From: Haloarcula pelagica
GTDB taxonomy: Archaea; Halobacteriota; Halobacteria; Halobacteriales; Haloarculaceae
Length of the DNA stretch: 64,000 bases
NCBI RefSeq assembly: GCF_030127105.1
Contig: NZ_CP126161.1
Location: 682,001 to 746,000 of the forward strand
Direction of reading: 5' to 3'
The position numbers and the translations under genes are program-made. The notes under the pieces were generated by a model, which was not told where the DNA came from, ran no database searches, and worked only from the letters and a program-made list of their open reading frames with translations. Positions 35,262 to 43,800 of this stretch are shown here, in pieces. Position 1 is the first letter of the stretch. Every line of letters starts with the position of its first letter.

Positions 35262-36989
35262 ATGAGCCAGCAGGAACACCACGAGCGACCGGAGAAAGAC
35301 CCCGATCTCCGGAGTAACGAAGTCACCGAAGGGCCTGAACACGCCCCTCACCGGGCGATGTTCCGGGCGATGGGCTACGACGACGAGGACCTGGCCTCGC
35401 CGATGATCGGCCTGGCAAACCCCGCCGCGGACATCACGCCGTGTAACGTCCACTTAGACGACGTGGCCGAAGCTGCCTACGACGGTATCGACGACGCCGG
35501 CGGGATGCCAATCGAGTTCGGCACCATCACTATCTCCGACGCGATCTCGATGGGCACCGAGGGGATGAAGGCCTCGCTCATCTCCCGTGAGATGATCGCC
35601 GACTCCGTCGAACTGGTCTCCTTTGGCGAGCGCATGGACGGACTGGTCACCATCGGCGGCTGTGACAAGAACATGCCGGGGATGATGATGGCCTCGATCC
35701 GGACCGACCTCCCGAGTGTCTTCCTCTACGGCGGGTCGATCATGCCCGGCGAGCACGACGGCCGCGAGATCACCATCCAGAACGTCTTCGAGGGCGTCGG
35801 CGCCGTCGCCGACGGCGACATGACCGAGGACGAACTCGACGAGATGGAGCGCAACGCCTGTCCCGGTGCGGGCTCCTGTGGCGGGATGTTCACGGCCAAC
35901 ACGATGGCCTCGATCTCCGAGGCGCTCGGGTTCGCGCCGCTTGGCAGCGCCAGCCCGCCGGCCGAACACGAGTCCCGCTACGAGGCGGCCGAACGCGCCG
36001 GTGAACTCGCCGTCGAGGTCGTCCAGGAACGGCGCCGGCCCTCCGATTTCCTCACGCGGGAGTCCTTCGAGAACGCCATCGCCCTCCAGGTCGCGGTCGG
36101 CGGGTCGACAAACGCCGTCCTCCACCTGCTCGCGCTGGCCGCCGAGGCCGGCGTCGACTTGGACATCGAGGCGTTCAACGAGATCAGCGAACGCACGCCC
36201 AAGATCGCCGACCTCCAGCCCGGCGGCGAGCGGGTGATGAACGACCTCCACGAGGTCGGTGGCGTCCCGGTGGTCCTCAACGCGCTGTACGAGGCCGACC
36301 TGCTGCACGGCGACGCGCTGACGGTCACCGGCAACACGATCGGCGAGGAACTGGAAGCGTACGACTCGCCGGCCATCGAGGACCTTGATGCCGACTACCT
36401 CTACACCGTCGAGGAGCCCAAGAACGAGCAGGGCGCCATCCGTATCCTCACGGGCAACCTCGCGCCCGACGGCGCGGTCATCAAGATCACGGGCGAGGAC
36501 CACCTCCACCACGAGGGGCCGGTCCGGGTCTTCGACGAGGAGGAGAACGCGATGCAGTACGTCCAGGAAGGCCGCGTCGAGTCCGGCGATGCCATCGTCA
36601 TCCGCAACGAGGGTCCCCGTGGCGGCCCGGGGATGCGCGAGATGCTCGGCGTCACCTCGGCCGTCGCCGGCCAGGGCCACTCAGAGGACGTGGCGCTGCT
36701 GACCGACGGCCGCTTCTCCGGTGCGACGCGTGGCTTCTCCATCGGCCACGTCGCCCCCGAAGCCTACGTCGGCGGCCCCATCGCCGCCCTGGAGGACGGC
36801 GACCGAATCACCATCGACATCGACAACCTGGAGCTGTCGATCGATCTCAGCGACGAGGAGATCGAACAGCGCCTCGACGACCACGACCCCGAACCCGCCT
36901 ACGACAACGGAGTGTTGGCGAAGTACTGCCGGGACTTCGGGTCCGCGGCCAACGGCGCGGTGACGAACCCCGGCGCGAAGTGGGACTGA
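35262..36989 (+). CDS. ilvD: Dihydroxy-acid dehydratase
   Basis: A 575-residue Fe-S enzyme that dehydrates dihydroxy acids in isoleucine and valine synthesis. Cluster and metal residues are visible in PCNVH (about 60), [13 protein letters not shown] (about 132-143) and [16 protein letters not shown] (about 201-216). The C-terminal swivelling domain contains [14 protein letters not shown] and [16 protein letters not shown]. Length and motifs are complete. It stands alone with its own TATA box and a TTTTT run about 65 bases after the stop. Confidence 0.97.
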   Translation: MSQQEHHERPEKDPDLRSNEVTEGPEHAPHRAMFRAMGYDDEDLASPMIGLANPAADITPCNVHLDDVAEAAYDGIDDAGGMPIEFGTITISDAISMGTEGMKASLISREMIADSVELVSFGERMDGLVTIGGCDKNMPGMMMASIRTDLPSVFLYGGSIMPGEHDGREITIQNVFEGVGAVADGDMTEDELDEMERNACPGAGSCGGMFTANTMASISEALGFAPLGSASPPAEHESRYEAAERAGELAVEVVQERRRPSDFLTRESFENAIALQVAVGGSTNAVLHLLALAAEAGVDLDIEAFNEISERTPKIADLQPGGERVMNDLHEVGGVPVVLNALYEADLLHGDALTVTGNTIGEELEAYDSPAIEDLDADYLYTVEEPKNEQGAIRILTGNLAPDGAVIKITGEDHLHHEGPVRVFDEEENAMQYVQEGRVESGDAIVIRNEGPRGGPGMREMLGVTSAVAGQGHSEDVALLTDGRFSGATRGFSIGHVAPEAYVGGPIAALEDGDRITIDIDNLELSIDLSDEEIEQRLDDHDPEPAYDNGVLAKYCRDFGSAANGAVTNPGAKWD

Positions 36990-37053
36990 GGGCAGGACGG
37001 TAGGCGACGACGACCGGACTCGAACGGGTGAACGTCCGGCCGTTTCGCCCACG

Positions 37054-37058
37054 TTTTT
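37054..37058 (+). terminator. T-run terminator after ilvD
   Basis: TTTTT 65 bases after the ilvD stop, a plausible archaeal termination tract. The rest of the 244-base gap holds a tRNA T-arm-like patch (about 37013-37030) and an AT-rich stretch with the next promoter. Confidence 0.3.
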
Positions 37059-37196
37059 CGAGGAGTAGCGACCGATCGTAGCGAGGCCACCCGGCGGAAA
37101 CAGTTGATGGAGAGGCACGCCACGGTAGTACTCAGATTCCCCCATCCGTCGTATGGTTTATCAATTACAGGATTTTAATGAATATCTTTACCGAAG

Positions 37197-37207
37197 AAAT
37201 TATATCC
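37197..37207 (+). promoter_or_regulatory. TATA box of the membrane protein gene at 37234
   Basis: AAATTATATCC, about 31 bases before the ATG, at the end of a 65-base AT-rich stretch (37141-37207) that stands out from the surrounding GC-rich DNA. Confidence 0.5.
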
Positions 37208-37233
37208 TGCCCGTCGGTTGCCGGTGGTGAAGC

Positions 37234-37611
37234 ATGAGTCAGACGGACGCGAACTCGACGGCCGAGAACAGTCAGGGGACCCGAACGGAGCGAGGCGGCG
37301 GCGACGCGGTGGGCTCGTTCCTGTCGTACGTTCAGAGTGATCAGACGGGCGTCGTCGGCGTCCGAGAGGGGATCTCCTACGGACTGGGGCTCATCGTCTA
37401 CATCCTCGCGTTGTTGCTCGTCACCGCCGTCGTCAACGGGATCGGTGGCGCGTTTCTCACCGGCGCACTCAGCGTCGACAACGGCATCGTGACGGCGATC
37501 CTCGGGCTGTTCGGCTTCGCCGTGACACTCACGGCGATCGTCGTGCTCTTCGCCGGATTCGCCGGCCTGCAGTACAAGATCATCTCCGACGCCGTCTCCC
37601 GGGGGGACTGA
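37234..37611 (+). CDS. Small two-helix membrane protein
   Basis: A 125-residue protein with a polar N-terminal 45 residues and two transmembrane helices (about 50-75 and 87-115). The sequence between residues 30 and 50 (LSYVQSDQTGVVGVREGISYG) and the tail GLQYKIISDAVSRGD look conserved-type, but I do not recognise a family. Its start is fixed by a TATA box 31 bases upstream. Confidence 0.68.
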   Translation: MSQTDANSTAENSQGTRTERGGGDAVGSFLSYVQSDQTGVVGVREGISYGLGLIVYILALLLVTAVVNGIGGAFLTGALSVDNGIVTAILGLFGFAVTLTAIVVLFAGFAGLQYKIISDAVSRGD

Positions 37612-37698
37612 CCTGCGCGACAGGCTCCCGGCTTCGGGTGGGTGTCCTCACGCCGCCGACCCGCAACACCCGAGTAGCCGCGGCGACTAGTGACGGGT

Positions 37699-37941
37699 GT
37701 GTCAGAGACGTACCTGTGTGCGAACTGTCGCGCGACGGCGACCAGGGAGTTCGCCGTTCGGTCGGTGATCCGGACCTGTGATGAGTGCGGTCGGAACGGG
37801 CGGTTCCTGCATACGTCGCTGGTCGACTCCCTGGAGTCGATCCCGGAGTCGGACCGACCCGAGGAGTGGGAGACGATGGCCCTCGACGAACGGTTCCAGG
37901 ACGCGCTCAAGCGCGGCCTCATCCAGTTGACCCGATCCTGA
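37699..37941 (+). CDS. Small zinc-ribbon-like protein
   Basis: An 80-residue protein with CANC (residues 6-9) and CDEC (about 27-30), a four-cysteine zinc ribbon, followed by an acidic helical half (ESDRPEEWETMALDERFQDALKRG). GTG 37699 gives MSETYLCANC; a GTG three codons earlier is possible. No clear TATA box precedes it. Small zinc-finger proteins of this size are common in haloarchaea and mostly uncharacterised. Confidence 0.7.
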   Translation: MSETYLCANCRATATREFAVRSVIRTCDECGRNGRFLHTSLVDSLESIPESDRPEEWETMALDERFQDALKRGLIQLTRS

Positions 37942-37979
37942 TCCGAACCCGTATTGTGTCGCCGCTACAACGGTCGCGT

Positions 37980-38426
37980 ATGCTCGAACCCGGTGCCGGC
38001 GCACCAGCGATCAGCGCGACGAACCAGCACGGCGAGACGGTCTCGCCGGAGTTCTCGACGCCGACGGTCGTCTACTTCTACCCGAAAGACGACACGCGGG
38101 GCTGTACCGTCGAGGCAAACGAGTTCCAGGCCGCGCTCCCGCAGTTCCGGGAGGGCGGGATCGAGGTCTACGGCGTCTCGATGGACACCGTCGAGAGCCA
38201 CGCCGACTTCGCCGAGGCCGAGGGGCTCGTGTTCGACCTGCTGGCCGATCCGGACGGCGAAGTGGCCGCCGCCTTCGGCGTCGACACGAGCGCGGGCCAC
38301 ACCGGCCGGCACACGTTCGTCCTGGCAAACGGCGAAGTGGTCGCAGTCTACGCGTCCGTCGATCCGAACGGTCACGCACAGGACGTGCTGACCGACGTGC
38401 GAAACGAGTTCGTTCGCGGCGGCTAG
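37980..38426 (+). CDS. Bcp-type peroxiredoxin
   Basis: A 148-residue thioredoxin-fold peroxidase. The peroxidatic cysteine is Cys42 in YPKDDTRGCTVEANEF, the Bcp signature, with Arg in place of the usual Pro before Gly. No resolving cysteine five residues later or elsewhere, so it works as a 1-Cys enzyme. Start ATG 37980 has a weak CGTATTGTG box about 27 bases upstream. It is the second peroxiredoxin of the window and unrelated in position to the one at 12707. Confidence 0.9.
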   Translation: MLEPGAGAPAISATNQHGETVSPEFSTPTVVYFYPKDDTRGCTVEANEFQAALPQFREGGIEVYGVSMDTVESHADFAEAEGLVFDLLADPDGEVAAAFGVDTSAGHTGRHTFVLANGEVVAVYASVDPNGHAQDVLTDVRNEFVRGG

Positions 38427-38475
38427 TGATCCCGGTCAGCGGCTCCTTCCCGCTCGCTCGGCGTCGGTCCACGTC

Positions 38476-39846
38476 CTAGTCGTGGAGATCGACGTTCACG
38501 ACATCGAACCGCATCCCGCCGTCGGACGACTCCGAGAGTTCGATCTCCCAGCCGTGGTCCTCGGCGACCATCCGGGCGATGTAGAGCCCGAACCCGGTGT
38601 TTCCCTCGACGGTAGTGTAGCCGGCGTCGAACACCCGTTCGGGCGGGTCGATCTCGGACCCGGGCCCGTCGTCCGCGACGGAGAACCCCTCCGGCGTCGA
38701 CCCGACCGTCACGGTGACCGACGGACCGACGTGTTCCAGCGCGTTCTGGAAGAGAAACTGCATGAGCAGTCCGGCGGACTCCTGGTCGGCCACGAGGCGG
38801 GCGTCGTCCTCGATCCGGAGTTCGGCCTGGCTCTCGGCGAGCGTGTCCCAGACTTCACGGCTGAGTCGGGAGAGCCACACCGGCTTCCGGTCGCTCACGT
38901 CGGTCTCCTGTGTCGAGAGGGTGACGACCGTATCGACGACAGCGGAGATCCGCGAGAGCGACTCCTCGACGAGGGTGAGCTCCTCGGCGTCACAGTCCAG
39001 CAGTTCCAGCCGGCCGTGGGCGATCTGGAGTTCGTTCCGGAACTTGTGGGCGGCCAGGAGCGCGACTTTCACCATCCGTTCGTGTTGCCGGCGAGTGTCG
39101 TGTTCGCGGGCCTTCCGGTCGGTGATGTCCTGTGTGAGGCCGACCAACCCCCGGATGTTCCCGTCGCTGTCGTACCACGGGACCTTCTTCGTGAGGACGT
39201 ACTCCGCGGTCAGGTCGAGAAACTCCTCGACCTCGATCCGATCGGTCTCGCCGTCGAGGATTGCCATCTCGTCGCGGTAGGCCGCCTCGGCGTGTTCGTC
39301 GACGAGTTCGCCCACCTCGGTGTCGGTGAGTCCGATCCGGTCGGTGGGCTGGTTGAACCCCCGCCCCATCATGACGTGTCGGGCCGCGTCGTCTTTCGCG
39401 TAGAGGTGATCGGGCATCTCGTCGAACAGCGAGAGCAACAGCGTCTCCATCGGTGAGGGCTCCCGCCCGGCGACCGACGGCGCGTCGTCGTCGAGGACCC
39501 CCCGGACGGTGTCGACGACATCGGGGTCCCGGAGGGACGTGTGGGGGAGCGCGGTCACGTCGAGTTCGTCCGGCACCGTGGACGGCTCGACGCCGACGAG
39601 AACGATCGGAAGCTCCGGAAACAGCTTCCTGACGCCGTATGCGATGTCGGTCCCCGCCTGCTCGCCGACGCGTTCGGGGAGGACCAGGCAGTGGTGCACC
39701 TCGTTGGTCAGTCTATCGAAGATGTCGGGAAGCGTGGGCAGGATCGTCGACGAGAACGGCGCCTCGGCGAACGTCGACTCGGCCGCCTCGGCGTCGACAC
39801 CTGCTCCGGGTACGAGTAGCACGGACCGGTCCTCACGCGTCCCCAT
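38476..39846 (-). CDS. PAS-domain sensor histidine kinase with degenerate receiver-like N-terminus
   Basis: A 456-residue cytoplasmic sensor kinase. Residues about 1-110 resemble a response-regulator fold (VLLVPGAG start, SVLL strand) but the phosphoacceptor strand reads CLVLPERV, with no aspartate. A PAS domain follows (about 125-250, ending GLTQDITDRK). The histidine box is AAHKFRNELQIAHG rather than HDLRNPL, keeping His and Asn. The ATPase part has NALEH, DDGPG and GFGLYIA. An in-frame ATG at 39921 would add 25 residues. It is divergent from the antiporter. Confidence 0.82.
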   Translation of the reverse strand: MGTREDRSVLLVPGAGVDAEAAESTFAEAPFSSTILPTLPDIFDRLTNEVHHCLVLPERVGEQAGTDIAYGVRKLFPELPIVLVGVEPSTVPDELDVTALPHTSLRDPDVVDTVRGVLDDDAPSVAGREPSPMETLLLSLFDEMPDHLYAKDDAARHVMMGRGFNQPTDRIGLTDTEVGELVDEHAEAAYRDEMAILDGETDRIEVEEFLDLTAEYVLTKKVPWYDSDGNIRGLVGLTQDITDRKAREHDTRRQHERMVKVALLAAHKFRNELQIAHGRLELLDCDAEELTLVEESLSRISAVVDTVVTLSTQETDVSDRKPVWLSRLSREVWDTLAESQAELRIEDDARLVADQESAGLLMQFLFQNALEHVGPSVTVTVGSTPEGFSVADDGPGSEIDPPERVFDAGYTTVEGNTGFGLYIARMVAEDHGWEIELSESSDGGMRFDVVNVDLHD

Positions 39847-40009
39847 CGTAGGGACAGTCAGTCGCGGATTCACGTCATTGTTTCGGGAGTTGCACCGATC
39901 GATTTCGGTATCGGTGGACATCCTCCTCCGCCTGTGGCCGAAAAATCCCGAGCCTCCGGGGTTTGCAGTCTCCCTGTTCTCTCGGTGTGGTGTCACTGCG
40001 CGACGGCGC

Positions 40010-40019
40010 GTATAATTAA
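40010..40019 (+). promoter_or_regulatory. TATA box of the antiporter and its leader ORF
   Basis: GTATAATTAA, predicting a transcript start near 40041, six bases before the ATG of the short leader ORF at 40047 and about 53 bases before the antiporter ATG. Confidence 0.5.
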
Positions 40020-40046
40020 GTTCGTCCTCCCCGTTCGTGTCGGTAC

Positions 40047-40097
40047 ATGGCTGTTGGACATCCGGACGGACGGCAGTCACCGATCCCACCACGATGA
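40047..40097 (+). CDS. Candidate 16-codon leader ORF overlapping the antiporter start
   Basis: An ATG at 40047 opens a 16-residue frame (MAVGHPDGRQSPIPPR) whose TGA overlaps the antiporter ATG as ATGA. It lies only a few bases after the predicted transcript start, so ribosomes should meet it first and could pass to the antiporter by reinitiation. The peptide is Pro/Gly/Arg-rich with no recognisable function. This is a sequence-based proposal without other support. Confidence 0.4.
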   Translation: MAVGHPDGRQSPIPPR

Positions 40098-42019
40098 GCG
40101 GAGCGCTCGCCCTGTTGGGGCCGGTTATCACCATCGTCGCGCTGGGGGTCGCCGCACAGGTGCTCGCCGACCGGCTGGCGGTCCCGAGCGTCCTCTTTCT
40201 CATCCTCGCCGGGATCGCTGTTGGGCCGGAAGGGGTCGGCTACTGGCTCCCGGTGGCCGCCCAGGCGCTGCTGGGCGGGGAGACGCCGGCGTGGATCACG
40301 GCGATCGATCCGATCGTCACCCGGGACTCGTTCGGCGACGCCCTGCCGGCGGTCGTGAGCTTCAGCGTCGCGATCATCGTCTTCGAGGGCGCGTTCCACT
40401 TGCGGGTCGAACGACTCCGGCGAGCCCCCCGAGAGACAATCCGGCTGGTGACCATCGGAGCCGCCATCTCGCTGTTCGCGACGGCAGCCGTCGTCTACGC
40501 GGTCCTCGGTGCCGCCTGGCCGATCGCGCTGCTGATCGGCGCCTTGCTGGTCGCGACGGGACCGACCGTGATCACGCCGATCATGAACGTCATCGCCGTC
40601 CGGGAGCGAGTCTCGACGACCTTAGAGACCGAGGGCGTGGTCAACGATGTCGTCGCGGCGATCCTCGCGGTCGTCACCTTCGAGTACGTCGTGTTGGCCG
40701 ACAGCGGTGTCTTGCGGTTCGTGCGGGAGTTCACCGTCCGCCTCGGTGTCGGGATCGGCGTCGGCTGTGCGGTCGCCGTCGGCGTGTGGTACCTGCTCCG
40801 ACACACCGAACTCACCGCGGAGAACGCCCCACAGAACGCGCGACTGCTCGTCCTCGTGGCGGCACTCGTGATGTACGGGCTCGCGGACGCGGTGGTCTCG
40901 GAGGCCGGGATCGCGGCAGTGGCGGCCGGCGGCCTCGTTCTGGGGAACCTCGATCTCCCACACCGCGAGGAGATCGAGCAGTTCAAAGGCGACGTGACGC
41001 TGCTGGTGCTTGCCTTCGTCTTCATCACGCTGGCGTCGCTGCTCTCGGTGGGTGATCTCCTCGCGCTGGGCGTCGGCGGGCTCGTCGTCGTCGTGGTCGT
41101 GATGGCAGTCATCAGACCGGTCGTGGTCGCGCTCTGTACGGCCGGCGACCGCTTTACCCTCGCCGAGCGGACCTTCATCGGCGTGATCGGCCCCCGCGGG
41201 ATCATCCCTGCCAGCGTGGCGACGCTGTTCGCCCTGGAGCTCCAGCCGACCAACCCCGAGGCGGCGACGACACTGGTCGGGACGGTCTTCCTGGTGATCC
41301 TCTCGACGGTCGTCGTCCAGGGCGGGTTCGCCCGCCACATCGCCGAAGCACTCGACGTGATTCCAATGCGTGTCATCATCATCGGCGGCGGGCGGGTCGG
41401 CACCGCGCTCGCCGAACGACTGGAGGACAGGGGCGAAGACATCATCATCGTCGACAACGACGAGGCGGCGGTCGAGGCCGCCCGGGAAGCCGGCTTCTCG
41501 GCGAAACTCGGCGACGGCGGGGACAAAGATGTCCTCCGAGCGGCCGGCGCCGAGAACGCGAAAGTCGTCGCCTGTGCGACCAGCACCGACGACGTGAACC
41601 TCCTGATCGCACAGCTCGCGGCGACCACCTTCGACGTGGAGACGGTCGTCTCCCGTGTGAACGATCCGGGCAACATCGACGCGTTCGAAGCGCTCGATGT
41701 CGAGCCGATCCAGACCGGCATGTCCGTCGCCTGGTCGATGGACAACGTCATCGAGCGGCCGGCCATCTCGAAGTGGATGACCGAACTCGACCGCATGGGC
41801 GACGTACAGGAGGTCGAGATCGACCGCGACGAACTGGACGGGATGACCGTCGCCGCCCTGACCGACGACCTCCCCGACGACTGCCACCTCGCGTTGATCA
41901 GCCGGGACGGTGACAACCGGATGCCACACCGCGACGACCAGGTGTATCGGGGCGACCACGCGACGTTTATCGGCCGGACCGAAGCGGTCCGTGAAGCGAT
42001 CGACTACTGTACCGCGTGA
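40094..42019 (+). CDS. Cation:proton antiporter with TrkA-N/TrkA-C domains
   Basis: A 641-residue protein. Residues about 1-420 form a CPA-type antiporter of some 12 helices (GPEGVGYW, TGPTVITPIM, GPRGIIPASVATLF), exchanging Na+ or K+ for protons. Residues about 425-545 are a TrkA-N/RCK nucleotide-binding domain (VIIIGGGRVGTALAERL, IIIVDNDE), and the end is a TrkA-C-like domain (about 575-640). This points to regulation by NAD(H) or nucleotides. The ATG at 40094 overlaps a short leader ORF; a GTG at 40037 in the same frame is less likely. Confidence 0.9.
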   Translation: MSGALALLGPVITIVALGVAAQVLADRLAVPSVLFLILAGIAVGPEGVGYWLPVAAQALLGGETPAWITAIDPIVTRDSFGDALPAVVSFSVAIIVFEGAFHLRVERLRRAPRETIRLVTIGAAISLFATAAVVYAVLGAAWPIALLIGALLVATGPTVITPIMNVIAVRERVSTTLETEGVVNDVVAAILAVVTFEYVVLADSGVLRFVREFTVRLGVGIGVGCAVAVGVWYLLRHTELTAENAPQNARLLVLVAALVMYGLADAVVSEAGIAAVAAGGLVLGNLDLPHREEIEQFKGDVTLLVLAFVFITLASLLSVGDLLALGVGGLVVVVVVMAVIRPVVVALCTAGDRFTLAERTFIGVIGPRGIIPASVATLFALELQPTNPEAATTLVGTVFLVILSTVVVQGGFARHIAEALDVIPMRVIIIGGGRVGTALAERLEDRGEDIIIVDNDEAAVEAAREAGFSAKLGDGGDKDVLRAAGAENAKVVACATSTDDVNLLIAQLAATTFDVETVVSRVNDPGNIDAFEALDVEPIQTGMSVAWSMDNVIERPAISKWMTELDRMGDVQEVEIDRDELDGMTVAALTDDLPDDCHLALISRDGDNRMPHRDDQVYRGDHATFIGRTEAVREAIDYCTA

Positions 42020-42099
42020 CGGCTGTTCGGGCGCGGCTCACGCCCGGTGTACTGTAGCGTGAAAGAGCGGCGAAGAAGCCACTCTCAGGTGTTGTGAAG

Positions 42100-42170
42100 T
42101 GGGACCGCCGAGACTCGAACTCAGGTCCGACGCACCCCATGCGCCGAGGATACCACTACCCCACGGTCCC
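42100..42170 (-). tRNA. tRNA-Pro (anticodon GGG)
   Basis: On the minus strand the acceptor arms GGGACCG and CGGTCCC pair fully, followed by discriminator A. The D-arm is GGGG/CCTC, the anticodon stem GGCGC/GCGTC encloses loop ATGGGGT, so the anticodon is GGG reading CCC. The T-arm is CTGAG/CTCGG around TTCGAGT. No intron is present and CCA is not encoded. It lies 80 bases beyond the convergent antiporter gene. Confidence 0.93.
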
Positions 42171-42291
42171 GTACTTCGGCAGACGAGGGTCGCCCTCTTA
42201 GGGGTGTCGTTTTCGGCGCGTCACGAGTGAGTGTTGCACACGTGGAGTCGCCGGACGGCGCCGCCGTCTCGGCCCACCGAGCGCGCACCTC

Positions 42292-43182
42292 TCAGACGAG
42301 GACACGTTCCAGTGCGACCACGAGACCGGACTCGGCGTCGGGATCGCCGGCGAGGGTTCCCAGACAGACAGCGGCCCCGTTGGGGGTGTAGCAGGCGACC
42401 GGATCGCCCTGTTCGGGGCCTCGCTTCCCGTCCGGGGCCGGTTCGACACCGATCACGCCGGGGGCGTACACCGGTGCGCCGTTCGCCACTTCGCGGGCGG
42501 CGCTGGGGGCGATCGTCACCCGTGGGAGGGCGACGAGGGAACGCTCGGCCGGCTGGATTGCCTCGCGTAGTGGGCCCTCGTCGCCCTCGTCTGCGAACGC
42601 CAGGGCGTCGACGAGGTCGTGCATCGTCACCAGCGTCGTGTCGTCGAAGCTCCCGGTGGCCGTCCGCCGCAGGTCACCCATGTGGGCGCCGGTCCCCAGC
42701 GCCAGGCCGATGTCGTGACAGAGCTTCCGGATGTAGGTGCCCGACGCACAGCGGACCCGCAGGAGTGCGCGGCGATCGGCCCGTTCGAGCACGTCCAGCG
42801 CGTGAATCCGCCGGCTCCGGAGCTGTCGTTTGACGGCGCTCTTGCGGGGCGGTTTCTGGTAGACATCGGTCTCGAACTCGGCGACGACGGCATCGAAGTC
42901 AGCCGGTGCGGTACCGTGCAGTTCGAGGACGGCGACGTACTCCTTGATCGCGTCGTCGAAGACCCGAGCCATCCGAGCGGCGTCGCCGAGCAGGACCGGG
43001 AGACAGCCGGTCACTTTCGGATCGAGGGTCCCGCCGTGGGCCACCCGGTCCTGGCCGGTCGCGTCCCGGACCCACGCGGCGACCTGGTGGGCCGACGGAC
43101 CGGGCGGTTTGTCGAGGTTGACGACGCCGAAGGTGCGGAGCGCATCGAGATCACGGTCGCCGGGTGGGCCACGGAGCGCCAT
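42292..43182 (-). CDS. truB: RNA pseudouridine synthase Cbf5/TruB
   Basis: A 296-residue archaeal Cbf5-type enzyme, the catalytic subunit of H/ACA guide RNPs that also modifies U55 of tRNA. The catalytic aspartate is Asp54 in HGGTLDPKVTGCLPV; CASGTYIRKLCHDIG and the N-terminal VVNLDKPPGPSAH are family motifs. The last 80 residues form a PUA domain (GAPVYAPGVIGV). It is the last gene of the adk-DUF106-cmk-truB block and its ATG overlaps the cmk stop by one base (TGATG type). Confidence 0.94.
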   Translation of the reverse strand: MALRGPPGDRDLDALRTFGVVNLDKPPGPSAHQVAAWVRDATGQDRVAHGGTLDPKVTGCLPVLLGDAARMARVFDDAIKEYVAVLELHGTAPADFDAVVAEFETDVYQKPPRKSAVKRQLRSRRIHALDVLERADRRALLRVRCASGTYIRKLCHDIGLALGTGAHMGDLRRTATGSFDDTTLVTMHDLVDALAFADEGDEGPLREAIQPAERSLVALPRVTIAPSAAREVANGAPVYAPGVIGVEPAPDGKRGPEQGDPVACYTPNGAAVCLGTLAGDPDAESGLVVALERVLV

Positions 43183-43760
43183 CAGAACTCGTAGCGGATG
43201 CCCTCGATCGGCGCCTTCCCCTCGTCGCCGTCGCTACTGTAGGACTCGACGGCGTGGAGGGTGACACTCAACACGCCCTGTGGGTCCCAGCGGGCCGTGT
43301 TGACCGACAGGTCGTAGATCGAGAGGTCGTCGAAGTCGATGTCGTAGTAGTCGCTGTAGCGCTGGGCCTCACTCGCCCCCCGCTCTCTGGTCTCGGTCCG
43401 GGCCTGATCGAACGGCTTGTTCTCCCGTTGTGCGATGCGGTCGGCGCGGACATCGAGCGGCGCGGTGAGCCAGAGCTTGATGTCGGCGTACTCCCCGGCC
43501 ATCCACCCTGCCAGGCGGGATTCCAGCACGAGATCGTCACGTTCCTTGGCGATGTCCCGGAGCCGCCGGTCCAGATCCCGGTCGATCTGGTCCTCCTCTT
43601 CGGCGGCCTTGTTCAGTTCCAGGGGCGTCATCCCGCGTTCCTCGGCGAGCGAGCGGAAGATATCGCCGCCGCTGACGTGGTCGTAGTCCAGGGCGTCGGC
43701 GAGGCTCTTCGCGAGCGTGCTCTTGCCGCTCCCGGCTGGGCCGGAGACGGTGATCAACAT
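43182..43760 (-). CDS. cmk: Cytidylate kinase (archaeal (d)CMP kinase)
   Basis: A 192-residue kinase phosphorylating CMP/dCMP. The P-loop is GPAGSGKST (residues 7-15), followed by [24 protein letters not shown] and [12 protein letters not shown], the archaeal cmk pattern. The lid has [22 protein letters not shown] box about 25 bases upstream of the ATG suggests its own leaderless promoter. It is in the conserved archaeal neighbourhood with cbf5 and DUF106. Confidence 0.95.
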   Translation of the reverse strand: MLITVSGPAGSGKSTLAKSLADALDYDHVSGGDIFRSLAEERGMTPLELNKAAEEEDQIDRDLDRRLRDIAKERDDLVLESRLAGWMAGEYADIKLWLTAPLDVRADRIAQRENKPFDQARTETRERGASEAQRYSDYYDIDFDDLSIYDLSVNTARWDPQGVLSVTLHAVESYSSDGDEGKAPIEGIRYEF

Positions 43761-43800
43761 ACACCCACTCGAAGCGGCGGGCTAAAAGAGGCTGTCTTTC

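Noticed and set aside
37141-37207. The AT-rich stretch as a replication origin or mobile-element end.
   Set aside because: It is only about 65 bases, has no repeats or neighbouring initiator gene, and is explained by the promoter of the gene at 37234.
39847-40203. A long upstream extension of the sensor kinase frame.
   Set aside because: It runs through the antiporter promoter and start and has no protein-like composition. ATG 39846 gives a sensible N-terminus.
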